64,000 nucleotides of DNA, taken from positions 78,070-142,069 of the forward strand of contig WIXG01000208.1 of NCBI GenBank assembly GCA_009869945.1, read 5' to 3'. The notes below the pieces were generated by a model. It did not search any database and was not told the origin of the DNA. It saw nothing but the letters and a program-made list of their open reading frames with translations. Source of the DNA: Mesaphorura yosii. Taxonomy: Eukaryota > Arthropoda > Collembola > Poduromorpha > Tullbergiidae. The position numbers were made by a program, and so were the translations under genes. Each line of letters begins with the position of its first letter. The stretch's first letter is position 1. This document shows positions 38,449 through 53,400 of this stretch, piece after piece.

Positions 38449-41400
38449 ATGTCTTTGGGTATGGAAGTTGTAAATATTGCTGAGATGAAGACTCGAGACG
38501 AACTTCTAGAGTTGCTAGAAATTAACACAAATGACGTGGTAAGTTTTGTAAGTGCAAAGGTGATGCGTGAAGCAGCGTGAGAGTGTTATTGCTTGCTAAA
38601 TTCTTATCGCATTTGATAGGAGCTGCATTCGAATTCAGCTTCGATACTGTTCAAATGGATCGAAAAATTATCGGTGTACATCACGGAACCGCAATGGACC
38701 GAAATCATTGCCAATACATTTCCGTACCTTTTATCAACAATTTTGCGACGTGTCTGGTCCGCGAATAGCAATTGTAAAACCAAGAACGACGTTACTGAAA
38801 ATGTGCTTCTACTCTCCAAAATAATAGGAAGACATCCCTCACTAATTAGGTAATCCCACACAAGCTCACTTTATACACTGAATTTAACGATAAGCACTTG
38901 CTATGCTAAATGCCATAGATTTGCGACACAAGTTTTGCAAGAGATTGGATCCTTGATGAAAAATATAACTGGCCAGTCCTCAAGAAAAGTGTCGAAACGC
39001 TCGAGGAATGATACAGACAGGAAGGCGAATCTGGAACAACTACTATTTTCAACGTTACTCCTAGTGAAGTCCATCCATAATTACAAATACGTCATTTCGG
39101 ATGTATCCCAGTGTTTGGACTATATGACAAGCGACGACGCGGTTATTAGATGGTGAGTGTAGATTTCTTTCTCGTCGATAATAACTTAACGCACAGCATT
39201 ATAATAAAATTAACTGGCCAATGTGTACAGGTTGGCGGCAAATTATATTGGATGCGCCCTTAAACTTCCTGAATCCAAGCTAACTAAACTCAAAGAAGGA
39301 GGCAAAATTTCTATTTCACAAGATTCTCGAATGTGTTTGGAGATGCAGAGTCTGACTGAACAATTTAGAGAACGAAAACTATTAAATGAAACACAAAATC
39401 TCCACTTGCCAATAAATAGTAAGTACCACTACCGAGCCTACCAATACTACATTTTAAAGATTATGAGCATAATTTGTTGAAATATTTATTAGATATCTTG
39501 GAGCTGTCATCTATTGAAATGGAACAACTGCTTTCAGTTGGAGGCGTAATGATTCAGTTTCAGTTGCCTTCAAAATCAAGTCTTGGAATGAAATTAACTA
39601 ACCAGATGCCGCTTTGCCAATTACCGTCAACTGTGAACATTCTTCGAGAAATTGCCTTGTCCACACTGTGTCAATCTGCACCTGTTTGCCTTCAGGGGCC
39701 TGTTGGCTCAGGAAAAACACTCCTACTTCAGTATATAATGTCATTATTTCGACGCTCAAAATTTCCGCACAGTATCTCGGTTCAGATGTCAGATCAAATT
39801 GATTCAAAGCTCTTGCTGGGATCGTATCATTCGACTGATTTGCCTGGTCAATTTGTTTGGAAACCGGGATGCTTAACCAAAGCTGTGTTAAATGGATATT
39901 GGATTATTTTCGAAGATTTGGATGCCGCCACAGCTGACGTTTTGACTCTCTTGAATTGTTTAATGGATAACGGGAAACTTACTGTACCTGGCTATGGAGA
40001 AATTCATAGTATTCATCCAGACTTCAGAATGTTCTCAACTTGCAGGACTCAGGTAGGACTGGTTTGAATTGCCTATTGCTGCAAGGCTGCAACTGGAGGA
40101 AATATCCTGGCAAGCAAGCTTTTGAAGCAAGTTTTCGTTCCATTTTAGGTTGGGAAGAGAAGTGACAAACTGAAGTCAGCATGGACAAAGCTGAACATTA
40201 ATCATATTACAACAAACGAACTGAAGGGCCTTGTTTACGGGCTATTTCCTCATTTCAAACAAATAGCTGACAGACTGATTAGCATGTACACCACGTTGAT
40301 TGAATTTACTTCAGAGTCATTTAATTCTGGAAGACTGATCACATTAAGGTTATTCTCACCATTAGCAAGTATTATGAAAACGTTTTTAATGGAATTTGTT
40401 TTCATATTTCTGTACACAGAGACTTTATAAAACTTTGCCGACGAATTCCACTCCAACTGGATTTCAATAAACCGGAATCTGCCATCTCCATTTTCCAGGA
40501 AGCGTTTGATATATTCGCTTCTTCCTGGAAATGTCAGACAAAGAAGCAGCAGATTGCAGAGATTATTGGCACACATTTGAACCTGCTGAAAGCTAAGGCT
40601 GAGTATTTCTGCACAGCCTACAAACCGAATTTGAGTATCTGCTGTAATACAAACTCAGTGACATGTGGGAGACATTCTGTTAAAATGATCCAATCGACAT
40701 CCAACCTGATGGGGTGAGTAAAATTACAAATCGATGACAGTATAAGGAGTGGAGTGTCACGAAAATACTTTTTTATTAGGGACAAACCTGCAGTATTTTC
40801 CCTCACAAAGCGGGCATCTTGTCTTTTGGAAATGATTTGTGGTTGTGTCAAGCACAATGAGTCAGTATTATTGACTGGAGAGACCGGCGTGGGGAAAACA
40901 TCTTGCATACAGTACCTTGCGAACATTCTACACCAGAAATTAATTGTTGTAAACCTAAACCGGCAAAGCGACTCTGCCGATTTACTTGGAGGGTAATACT
41001 TACACGTTTTTACATCATTTTAATGATCGACCAGATGCTAACTAAACTAACTTCTTAGATACAAACCGGTCGAATTAAAATATGTATTTGGACCGATTCG
41101 GGAAGAATTTGAAAGCTTATTTGTACAAACTTTCAACAAGGAAGCCAACTCAAAGTTCTTGAGTCACATAATGACTTGTTATGCAAATCGAAGATGGAAG
41201 GATTTGGTAAAACTTATGTTCCATGTAGAAAAGGCTGCTTTACAACGTGTGCTGAAAAACAACCAGGAGCAAAGCAATAATCTTTTCGAACAGTAAGAAA
41301 ATTAACGCATATCTTCATACTATGCAATTGGATTTTCTCGAAATGACGCAATTACTGGCATTAATAGATGGACCACATTAAGCAATCAGCTATCCAGAGT

Positions 41401-44400
41401 CAATTTGCAAATTCAGCAAGGTGAAAGCCCGTTTGCCTTTGCATTCATTGAAGGATCCATTATTAAGGCAGTCAAAAACGGTAGGTTCTGTTCTGATTGA
41501 TGATCTTGACTGGAAGTCTACTTCTGCATTGTTTGCATCTAATAATATTCTATTGCAAATGATACCAGGTTACTGGATTCTGTTGGACGAAATAAACCTT
41601 GCCAGCCCAGAAATGCTGCAGTGCTTATATGGCATTTTGGACGAGAACTCCAATATAAATTTAATGGAGAAGGCAGACGAAACTCCGATAGAGAAACATG
41701 TCAACTTCCGCCTCTTTGCAGCCATGAATCCGGCTACCGATGTAGGAAAGAAGGAACTTCCTCTTGGCCTTCGAAATAGGTTTGAATGCAAAAATTGATA
41801 CTCCATATAGTAAGAACTCTACTCCTTAATTTTTGTTTTACAGATTTACGGAGTTCTATCTGCCTGAGCTAACCGATCCGTCAGAATTGCAAATGCTGGT
41901 CACTGAATACTTACGAGGTTTGTCTCTTTCATCACAACAGGCAGAAAGCATTGTCCAACTATATTTGAGTGTCAGAAAGTTATCTGAGACTACTCTGGTC
42001 GATGGATCAAGCAAAAGACCGCATTACAGTTTGAGAACCCTGTGCAGAGCTTTAAAAATTTCGTCTTTGACATTGTATGGAAGCGTCAGCCGCTCTCTGT
42101 ACGAGTCATTTTGTTTGAGCTTTTTGACCCAACTTGACCGAGGTTCGCACAACCTCGTGGAATCAATTATTGCGAGGTAACGGCTGTTAACTTCATTGCA
42201 ATTACAATTTGTTACGAATGCTATATTTCTTGGAAATCGCAGGCACATATTTGGTAAATCTGATATAAAATCAATTCTTAATCAATCATTGCCTACGCCG
42301 AAGCTGGGAAAATGGGTTGAAGTCGAAGGCTATTGGTTATGCCAAGGAGATCATGATGTTAAACAAACAGAAATGGTATAAGTCTCACTGTTTCGAGTGG
42401 CTGCAACTTGAACTTAATCTGTTTCCAAATTAATTGCAGTACATTCTGACGTCAAGCGTCCGAAGAAATCTGAAGGACTTGGCCCGAATTGTTTCTGCAG
42501 GAAAACTGCCTGTGTTGATTCAGGGAGAGACATCCGTGGGGAAGACAAGTCTCATTCAATATCTCGCAGATTTAACCGGGAACCGCTGCTTCCGCATCAA
42601 TAACCACCAACACACTGATCTCCAGGAATATGTAGGATCATACCAGTCAGATGAAAATGGAAAACTAGTCTTCACAGAGGGTATCTTGCCAAACAAACGC
42701 TGTTATACCACTCAGTGACCAAAGCTGATGCTAATACAAATTTGTTGGACAGGTGTACTAGTTCAGGCGATGAGAAGGGGAGACTGGATTATACTGGATG
42801 AGTTAAATCTTGCACCTTCTGATGTTTTGGAGGCGCTGAACAGAGTGCTGGATGACAATCGGCAGCTATTCATCACTGAGACTGGACAACTAGTAAATGC
42901 GCATCCAAGATTCATGCTGTTTGCTACTCAGAATCCTCCTGGCTTTTATGGGGGTCGAAAATTGCTATCCAGAGCTTTTCGCAATCGTTTTGTGGAACTG
43001 CACTTTGATGAGATTCCAACAGCAGAACTTGAAACTATACTTCATCTCCGTTGTGCCATTCCACAGTCGTACTGCGCAAAAATAATCGCTGCACTTAAGG
43101 ACCTGCAAGTAAGTAAAGAAATCAAAGGCTGAGTTGTCCAAGAATTTCATGTTCTTCGTACGAACAAACAGGTACGACGGAAGTCCAGTGCCACCTTTGA
43201 AGGGAAGCACGGGTTTGCCACGTTGCGTGACTTATTTCGATGGGCTGAACGATACCGGTTGAGTGGCGAACAGACTGGACGCTTCTATGATTGGGATCAG
43301 CATTTGGCTGACGAGGGTTACTTGGTACTGGCTGGCAAAGTGAGGAAATATGGCGAAGCCGATGTAATTCGTGAGGTCCTCCAGAAGCACTTGAAACGGA
43401 CCGTTGATCCACATAACTTGTTCACGTGTAAGTCCCTTTCATCGATCTTTTGGCATTACGTTCGGATTTATATTCTCAGTTGCATGCATTTTTCTTTTAG
43501 TGCATGACAAGACGTCTACGGTTACTCGGCCTATATTAGAGGAAGTGCTACGAATGGATGTTCCTGAGTTTGGTCATATTGTTTGGACGTTCCAATTGCG
43601 CCGTCTCGCAGTTCTGATCGGGAAGGCGTTGCAATTTAAGGAACCGATTTTACTGGTTGGAGAAACAGGATGCGGGAAAACTACCATGGTTCAGCTCCTG
43701 AGCCAACTTAGAAATCAGAAATTGTTTTCGGTTAGCTGTAATATGAACAGCGAGGGCAGTGACTTTATTGGTGGGCTGCGGCCTGTGCGCCAACATCTTG
43801 AAAATGTAAAATTAACTAAAGTATGTCAGAGTCGGATTGGATGGTTTCAACTTTTGTTTTTCCACTTCCAGGATGACCGTCTTTTTGAGTGGCTGGATGG
43901 GCCATTAATTGAGGCAATGAAGAATGGAGGAATATTCTTAGCTGATGAAATATCTCTTGCTGACGATTCCGTTCTTGAACGAGTAAATTCGGTTTTAGAG
44001 CCCGAGCGGACCATTTTAATTGCTGAGAAGGGCGATGAAACTCCTTCCCTAATTAAAGCGGTCGACAGCTTTCACTTCATTGGCACGATGAATCCCGGTG
44101 GTGATTATGGAAAGAAAGAGGTGACTTTTTACTTCGCCGCAGAATTTTGGCAAGATTTAACTTTTTAACATTTTGTCTCTTGTGTTTAGCTGTCGCCGGC
44201 ATTGCGCAACCGATTGACAGAAATTTGGTGTGAAGTCACCACTGAGCTGGAGGATTTGGAATCTATAATTGAGCACAACCTCGATGGAGCACTTCGTGGA
44301 CAAAACATTGGCAAAACTTTGATCTCGTTTGTCTCCTGGCTTCAATGCACCGAGCAAAGTATTCGCTGGACGGTTACTATTCGTGACTACCTGTCCTGGG

Positions 44401-47400
44401 TCGCCTTCACCAACCACACCCATTCGAACTTGGGTAACATTTCATTGAGGTCTACCATTCACCACGGGGCTTGCCTTGTACTGCTTGACGGTATTGGAAG
44501 TTTACTTAACATGGGTGAAAAGTAAGTGATTTATTGCTGCCGCACTGTCGCTTTCTCGATCCCAATTGTAAACCAATGTTATATTCTAGCTCAACACTCG
44601 TTCATGACAAGAAGATTGAATACCTCACGAAATTATCTGAGATGACAGCAAATTATGCTGGTGATGACGATGTGCTTCAACCATCATTTATAATTCAAAA
44701 TTCAGCTGAGTACATTAAGATCGGCAAGTTTCCAATAGTCAAGAACTTGGATCTCAGCAAGCATGCATTTGAAAAACAATTCACATTGAGTGCTCCCACA
44801 ACTTCTCAAAATGGACTGCGACTTTTCCGAGCCATGCAACTATGTAAACCGATTCTACTGGAAGGGTCACCTGGTGTTGGAAAGACTGCTCTTGTGTCAG
44901 TGCTCGCTAAAGTTTGTGGATTTCCATTAGTTAGGATCAATCTTTCAGAGCAGACCGACATCTCCGATTTGTTTGGAGCCGACTTGCCAGTTGAAGGAAA
45001 AGACGGTGGTCATTTTGAATGGAGAGATGGACCCCTTTTACAAGCATTGAAGACATCTTCATGGATACTACTGGACGAATTGAATTTGGCCTCTCAGTCT
45101 GTGCTGGAAGGATTAAACGCTTGCCTCGACCATCGTGGCGAAATCTACGTCCCCGAACTCAACAGAACATTCAAAATATCCAAGACACATAACATCACAA
45201 AAATATTTGCGTGCCAGAATCCAGTACGTCAAGGAGGTGCCAGGAAAGGTTTGCCAAAATCCTTCTTGAACCGATTTACTCAAGTCTACATGGACGCGCT
45301 TACGTTGGATGATCTCAGATTCATTATGAGAACAATTTATCCAACACTTGCGAAGACTTCAATTGATATTATGACCCATTTCGCGGATTCTGTGACCAAG
45401 GCCGTCAACGAACTGAACTTGTTTGCAAGAGTTGGTGCTCCTTGGGACTTTAACCTGCGAGATTTAATTCGATGGAGTGAATTAATGCTGAACGAGGAAG
45501 ACGATGACTGTGACCCTCGTTGTGGCCCGTGGGCGTTTGTTGATTTAATTTACGGGCAACGAATGAGGACTTCAAAAGACGCGAGAAGAATGCTGCAGCT
45601 GTATTTGGAAACGACAAAATTGTACAACCGGGATGAAGAAAAGTCCCCTGTGCTCAAGTGTGGTGCTAGTGGATTGTTGTTGCTGAATGATCAATTCATT
45701 TGTGGAAACGGTTGTCTAAAACGAGGCAGTACAATGCCGGGCTCTGATCAAGGCGACATCAGCAAGCAATTGATCCTGCTGCAAAGACAAATTCCGTCAA
45801 TTGAAGCGCTTACCGTATGTCTTCAAAGAAACTGGATGCCAATTTTGGTAAGATATTTCATGGTTCGATATTAAATATGGAACTCGGAAAGTCAGTTCGG
45901 AAATATCATAACTTAATGTGTCCTCAATGCAGGTTGGACCCAGCGGTTCCGGAAAGACTTCGGTCATTAAATTACTTGCTGAACTCTGTGGTCACAAACT
46001 TGAAATTATGACAGTCAGTCCTGAAATGGACACAATGGAACTACTCGGAGGTTTTGAACAGGTTCGTACGCCGTTTCTTTGTGATAGAATTACAAGCATT
46101 AGCATCGGTAAAACAGTAATTCGAGTGATGTCTAGCAGTCTAACGTGCGTGTTCGAGGCTTAAATTCGTACCACAGTACAAGGCCTAAAAATTCAAGAAG
46201 CAGAAGCCAGATTTCGGTTTTATTATTATCCAAGTAATCAAAAGGGTCTTTAAGATATTGTTCACCAGCGATTCTCCATGAGTGAGGTCGATCGGTCCTC
46301 CATCGAAGCCTAAATACAACAACATAAAATTAGTTTTTTTTTACTACCATCTCATTGCGTACTACCGGACTACATATTTGGGCAAGCATAGCATATTTGT
46401 AGAGAGCAATCTCTATCTCTCAAATTTCATTTCACTTTCCAGCGTGCGTGTTCGTCGGAATTTTTCTCGTGGTCTTCTCTTCCTTTATTGTTGGAAGTGA
46501 AATTACATTACATAATTCTCAACGACAGAATCTTGGTCTTAGAAAATAGAACTTTCTTTCTATGGTTGGTTTGAATTGTTTCTTGAGCGTGGAGCGCAAA
46601 ACTATTCAATGGAAAACACAATAGACCGGTTTTATTATCAGAAATTATGAGACTGCATTATGATGGTACTTGTACTCTTGTGGCGCCTGAGCCGGAGGCA
46701 GAACTACGCGAGAGTGAAAGAGACTGCGGGAAGAAAGTACGAAATAATAACTACTCGTGTAAATAATCCCTTTATGGTTTAGTATCTCTGGTTTCGCTCA
46801 TAATAGGATTTGTATTTATTAGTGCAGGCGGCAGGCTTATGGTCATTCAGGAAAGTTGTTGCATAAGACTGCTTTTCTTCCATAATGAAATGAAGTTCGC
46901 GTTGTAAACAATCATAAACCAAGCGGGTTGGCTAATATGGTTAAGCTTGTAACCAAGTTCTTCAACTTTCTACCGCACTCATTCTTGTGTTTCGTCGAGA
47001 GTCTAAAATTCAAGCGCATGGAACCACTTTCCATATTCTTTACTTCTCTGATTTACACGTTGATTTTTGAAGTCGCTGGCCTGATTTTGAGCTTGCGTGA
47101 CATTTGAGATGAGCTGAAAAATATGAGGGACTTTTCTACGTGTTCGGTGTCTTGTGGGATGTAAATATTTTAGTTGCATGATTCACTGTTTTCGCCCTTG
47201 AGCTGCGAACCTGCACCTCCGTAAATCATGCACGGGCTCACCACGTCTTCACAGCGTCAGATTTACGTTCCCATGCTCTTCAAGCACCACTTCTGGAATG
47301 AATATTGTATTACTTGGCTGGACTAGAAACAAGTTTCTCCTTCCAAGTAATAAAATCCGAACAACGCTACGATATATGCAGCGAAGATGAAGCATGTAGT

Positions 47401-50400
47401 ATGAGATGACTCGCCTAATGATCTAACCGACTTGCTACTAGTCCGTCGGATCCGCATTTCTAGCATTATTTGGCTCGCTTTCTATAAGCCATGGTTGTGG
47501 TTGAGAAACAGATTAATAAACAAACCTGCTTCCTAAAAGCCATGTTCCGAGGTGGAAGGGGCGCCGGTGGCAGTCCAAGTTCAATGATTTCCTCTTCATC
47601 CGAGCAGTGCATCGGTGACATTGATCTTCCAATCAGCAGCTCAGTTCCCCCGAGAGCAGCGAGGCTCGCGATGTGAAATCCACTTCCGGCTGCACCACCG
47701 CCAAGGCTTCGATTTGACTTAATTGACTTGACAGAGGGTGTCCTCCTTAACTTATGGGCGATATTGTCCATTGATTTTGAACTGCCAAGCAACACATTCT
47801 GAGTGCTTGATGAACGCAGCTGATTGTGGCTGCTGGCCCTGCTCGATGCTAAATGTCGGTAGTCTGACTCGCGTCCTATCCCCGGATTATTGTGAATTGT
47901 CGTGATTGAGCTGTGCAGAGTTTCCCGACGGTCCATGCCTCCACGTTCCTCTTCGTAGTCTCTTTCGCGCGGTGGGGTCGGCGGGAGTTCATCCTCAATA
48001 TTGTCCCCGCATTCCATTCCAAACCAAATGCAAACACAGCAGCACGTGTCCACGAGGCAATGGCGAAACTCATCACGCAGCGGTTGATGCAAAAAGAGGA
48101 GAAAGATTGGGTGAAGGACGCAGTGAACAAATGTAAGCATGAGGGTAACTTCGTAGACAAAGGGCGAGATTGGGTCGTGCCATATTGCCGTACCTGCGGA
48201 GAATAGAAATTGGGTAGAATCAACCTTAGACTCGTGGCTTAACTAAATTAAGTCGTGACAGAAGATCATTACATTACGACACGAGTGCTTTGACTCCGAG
48301 CTCGTTATTGTGAAACGAGAAACGCGAACTTCGCATTCATGTTAAGATTTCCTTCGCATTTTTCTGCGTCTTTCTCAATTGCTTGCACCTGCTCTTGTGC
48401 CACACGCCAATAAGCATAAAATCACGAGTGGCGATAAAAGTGTGGGAGTTTTGCACTAGCATTTTATGTTTACGTTTATTTTGCTCCCTTAATATTTAAA
48501 CAGATGAATTTGCTGGATTTCATTCATTGGTTCGGTAACTTTCTCCAAGCAATAATTTGAAGTTGGGGCACGATCTGCTGGCACAAGTGCGATCAATTTC
48601 GCTCCTGACCGGATTTATAGCTCCCGATGAACTTTGTTTATAAAGTTAATAATGGCATTCCCTTGTTTTATAAATTGCCAACTCCACAAGACAAATGACT
48701 TTGCGAATGAATGAGCAGAGTGAACGAGCATTCTTGCGTAGCGAGCCCAGGACCTGCAAATGATTGGACTTACCAACTGGAGCGAGCAGGGCGCACGTGT
48801 ACAACGGAACCCAGCAGACAAGATTCAGTATCGCCAGTGTGCCGAGTGTTCGAATGTGGCACTGTCCGCTCTTCTGTGCCTGTCTCAGAAACACGTCCAG
48901 TTCACCTGCCGTGAAGCTTCGTGACGCAAAACTCGTGTCTTTGTTTGAGGATGTGGCAGTCGGTTGAGCATTGTTAACATTTTGAGCTTTTGAGAGGGAT
49001 AATGATGAGCCTGGTTTGTTGACGTAGTTTGGATTAGAATAATTCGTCGTCGACTTGTTGTTTACGATCCCAGCCATGCCTGCCAGGCCCGCTCCTGCAG
49101 CTGCCAACAACCCGATCCTTGCGTTGCCTGAGTGTAGACACATGTTCACGTTCGTAATTAGCCCAGGTTCTTAATACACTTGTCAAAATATGAAATATGT
49201 TCTCCAGAATCCGAAAGAGAATCCCACCTAAATCTCTTTTAAGCTTCCGAAGATGCGAAGCAGCCAGACACACGCAAAGCAGGTTCACGGATGCCCACAG
49301 CACGTTGAGGATGAGATGCCTCGCTGGGCCACGTACGAGGGGACACGATGGAACCGGTGGAATAATTTCAGCCTGTGCTGCGATCGCACCGGACAAAAAT
49401 GTTGGACCTGGCAGGGAGAAAGTAGAAATAAGAAAGATGAGAAATGAGGCTCATAAATTTATTACGCTTAAAGAGTTCCACTGCACAAAGAGATCCAACA
49501 TGACGCAATATTTCTTCATTAGCGCCGGTATTTATGTTACGAGTGGACTTTCGGCCATTGCGAAATGTTTCATCGAGGTACTTACCCAAATTGATAACTT
49601 CACCAGTTAAAGAGCCACAGCATCCGCGAAGAGTCGCAAAAAGAAAAATATGGTCCATAAATTATGACTACGACCGTAATCCAATCAAGCGTATTATTTA
49701 TTTGGCAAGTGCACATTCTTAAAGCTATAAAGTGAAAGTACGCGGTTAATTACCTAACGCAGCAAACCAAACCATGAACGAGCCGAATAAAACGCATTGT
49801 GGTGAGTCAGGCATTGCAGTCGTTTCCGCTAATAAGTTTGCGTCTTCATCGTAGTAGTCCTGCATCAAGTACGTAGTTATAACCGTTGCAAGTACTTGGA
49901 GTGGATTGGCGACATTGGAATTAGTAAATGGCTGTCACTTACCGAATAGTACGACGTAGGGTGCTTTGAAGGATACAACGGTGAGGAAAATTGCTTTCTA
50001 GTTTTAGCACGCACAAAACCCGCAGACTTAAGTAGCGAAGGTACGAGCACAGGCGGTGGGAGTAAAGGGGCATCGCTTAACGAGGCTGTAAGCAGATTCA
50101 GTGACGATACGGTCGCCAGGAGCAGGAAGGTAGTGTCGATGAGTGAGCAGCGCATTACAGGTTGACATCGCATCACTGACAGACTCAGCGGGACGAGGAG
50201 GGCGGCACGACAGCCATCCACGATAGTTCCGTGCACGAGCAGTCCAGATGACCATCTGCGGATGCGCAACAAATCGAAATCTTGTTACTTGTTAAGCGAC
50301 GACTGTGCTAATTGCGACAGTAGGCAGTAAGGGCAAATCTCGTAAAATGGGAATAATTTTTAGAAAACTGCAATACGCAATAGTTTCCGTTGTAATTATT

Positions 50401-53400
50401 GTGGGAATTCACATTTTAAGAAGGCATTGGAAACTTTTTCTACCCATGCTTATAGCCATAATAATCTCGTCTGAACAATCTCACAGCTAAGCATGCAAAT
50501 TATAGGCAATCTGGGAATGATGTTCAGAATGCCGGAACTTAATCTGCTGGACAAACATAAATGTTGCCCATTTTGTATTTTACTCTTTTTCGCCAAGAGG
50601 CATTTCCTCTACAAGTAATTGTAATTAAACCCATTCATCGGCCGATTTACCTTCGAAGTGCTTTCCGTGCAACAATTAGTCCGGTCAGCGAAAGATTCGC
50701 AACAACACCCGCACTCGCCAAGCTCAGTAGCAGCTTGCCGTGCTCCTCGCCTCCAGGATGGCATTCGAAAGCTCTGGTAGCATTTAGTGTGAAATTTGTA
50801 ACTTGGTTGCTGAAGCGAATATTCCCGAGCATTCTCCGGTGTTTCTGCTGCTTATATTGGGAAGCTGGAAGATATGGCTCCGAAATTGAGATGCAAATTT
50901 TCTTAAGACTCCTGAGAGTCTGTTGATGAGCAGCACCTGGGAATGCAAAAGAAAATTAAAATGTAATTCGACCAGGTAATTTATGCAATAAAGACGTTCC
51001 ACTTCCCTCTGCCAAGCGAATGCGAAATTAAGTCATATGCAAAAATTCCGGCCACCTGCCACCGTAATCGCTTTAGTGAGCGGCGAACTCATTTTTACAA
51101 GCCTTCATATACAAAATGCAAATTTTACCTAATTTGGACACAACATAGAATAATTTGGGATATTGAATCAATAATCGTATAAAAGGCTTAAATTGAATGG
51201 GCGCTTCAAAATTTTTGAGCGGGTAGTTAATAAAATAGTGCAGGGCAAGGCAGGGGCAGGAAAAGTAAATAGATAAAGTGATTTGGTTTTTATTGTGTGG
51301 GTTATGGACTCGAGCGGTCGAGCGTGCGAAATGCTATAACCGGAGTACAGAACGCAGCCATGATTGAAGAAAATGCTGAAGTCGAAGTCGACGTTTTGGA
51401 TTTGGGTCTCCAGCATTAAGTGTGTGAAATGCTTGTGAATTTTAGGAGGTCGTCACAATATTATTCTTTCTGGTCGTAGACCCGAAGTTCTGTAAGACAC
51501 CAAGATGTGAAGTTTCCTTACACTTAATATTATTTATGTGATGATAATGGAATTTCTATCGCACTTTCGTATGCTCGCAGGTCAAAGTACAAATAAGGAA
51601 ATGCATTATGGAAGCTGGAGATTTTCTCCATGTACCACCGTTGCCATTTGACTAGTGTAATGCCATCGTATCTCGAGTAACATGAGATTGAGGCTTTTCC
51701 TTCTTTCCTCCGTTCTTTCTGATGCCAAGGCCTTGATACTTGATAAATATTGCATCAGAATCAGAGCCTACCAGTCGTGCCAGTAAAAATCTCCGAACTC
51801 TGACTTGATGAAATTCTTGCGCGCAAGCTAAAGCGAGAATTCGCCGATTTTATGTTGCTTGTTTATGTTTTCGCTGTGTTTATTAGCGGTTCCTCAAGTC
51901 TGTGTCTACTTCCTCGGCCACGGCTTGCCTAAGCTTTTCCAACTTCGTTCAAGATAAGAAAAGGAAACCGGAAAGAAACAAAGAAAAGTTGGCAAATGAG
52001 TTTAAATTAATGAACCATAACCTTGCCTTAGATTACACTACTGCAAAACTCTGTTAAACTCTCCATATTCGGGGTCTAACTACTCGTGTAATACTCTGCT
52101 CGTCCTGTAAGATAAAAGTTTTCATGTTCACAAGTTCGGGCAAATAATCTCACGCAGATCAGAAGTCACAGTGCATAGTCAGGTATCATGCCAGATTAAC
52201 AGAGAGACTAATTTAACGCGTTATCCGCCTACTCTGAGAAAGTACGACCATTTTGATTGCTTCACTGCGCTCAAATTGACCTGAAAAGTTTAAGCAGCGA
52301 AACTTTGTTTACTTAATCTATTCAACTTTCCTGTGCGTATTCAGCAATCTTGTCGCGAACCACGACATCTGAGGTGGCGGCTGTTTGTCTTTGGCCAACG
52401 GGCAAAGAGAAGTATTAATCCGTTGTAAAGTATAAGCTCAAAATATTCAAAGATGAAACTTCAGAGTAGAATTCTGAATAGAGTCTTACTCCATTGCACT
52501 GGGCAAGTGGAAGCATGAAACCAAATTTGTGACTCTGAATTCTATTCTTAGCTTTGGCTCTAATATCTTTGCTTGCTTTATTATTCTGGAATAGAATGAA
52601 AGAAGGTCCTGCAGAAGGCATAAATCGGGTCGAGACTCGGGACGGAACACGACAACCGGCTTGAGATTTTTAAAAAAGGAGAAAGTAAATATATAGAATT
52701 TCACTTTATTCATTCGCTGCTCTCTTCCATGCCAGCTTTTCGCCGTGGCTTTGCCTGGAGTTCGTGTCCTTCTTGGCTCATGGCCATATTTTGATTTGAA
52801 ACCAAACTTACTACTTTTAGCAGCTCATTGTGTTTTCTCCTAGCGAGCGGGTGCGGTTTGCTGGCAGTAGCTACAGAAGGAATTCAACGTTTCGGGAGTA
52901 TTTCATCTCTGGTCGTTCTGAAGTAAAAGCAAGATCGAAGAATCCGTCGTTCGTCTAATTGACGGAGGAAATGGTTTGCGACAAGTGCCAAGTCAACAGA
53001 TTGAGGCTTTATGTCAAGCAATTATCCGCGAGACCGAAATTCGCTTCACAAATATGCGCAGTTCTGGGCTTCTTTCAGTTTAAGTTTAGACTAGGGCACA
53101 TTTTTTGAATTGGGTTTATTTGACATTTTTCGTCGTGCTCGCAACTTGTCGCGCCTATATACTGAATGTGAAAATTTAGTGTTATGATTATGTTTCATTG
53201 TGTGCCGTTAAAACGTGCCTTGAATGTTGAATCTTTAGGTTTGCTTTGCTCAGCGTCTGCTCTGATAAGTCCAATGTGACAATTGGAAAACTTTTGACGC
53301 CTTTTTATCATTCGAGGTCGAGGTTACGACTTTCTTTAAATTCAAAGCATAAAATCCGGCGTTTGATTGAATACTTTGGTTTTGAACTCCTTCAATTGCG

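Noticed and set aside
49595-49690. Possible extra receptor exon between TM4 and TM5
   Set aside because: A GTAAGT donor is present, but the frame that fits it has a stop codon with no AG acceptor downstream of it. Joining 49754 directly to 49407 is phase-perfect and completes TM4.
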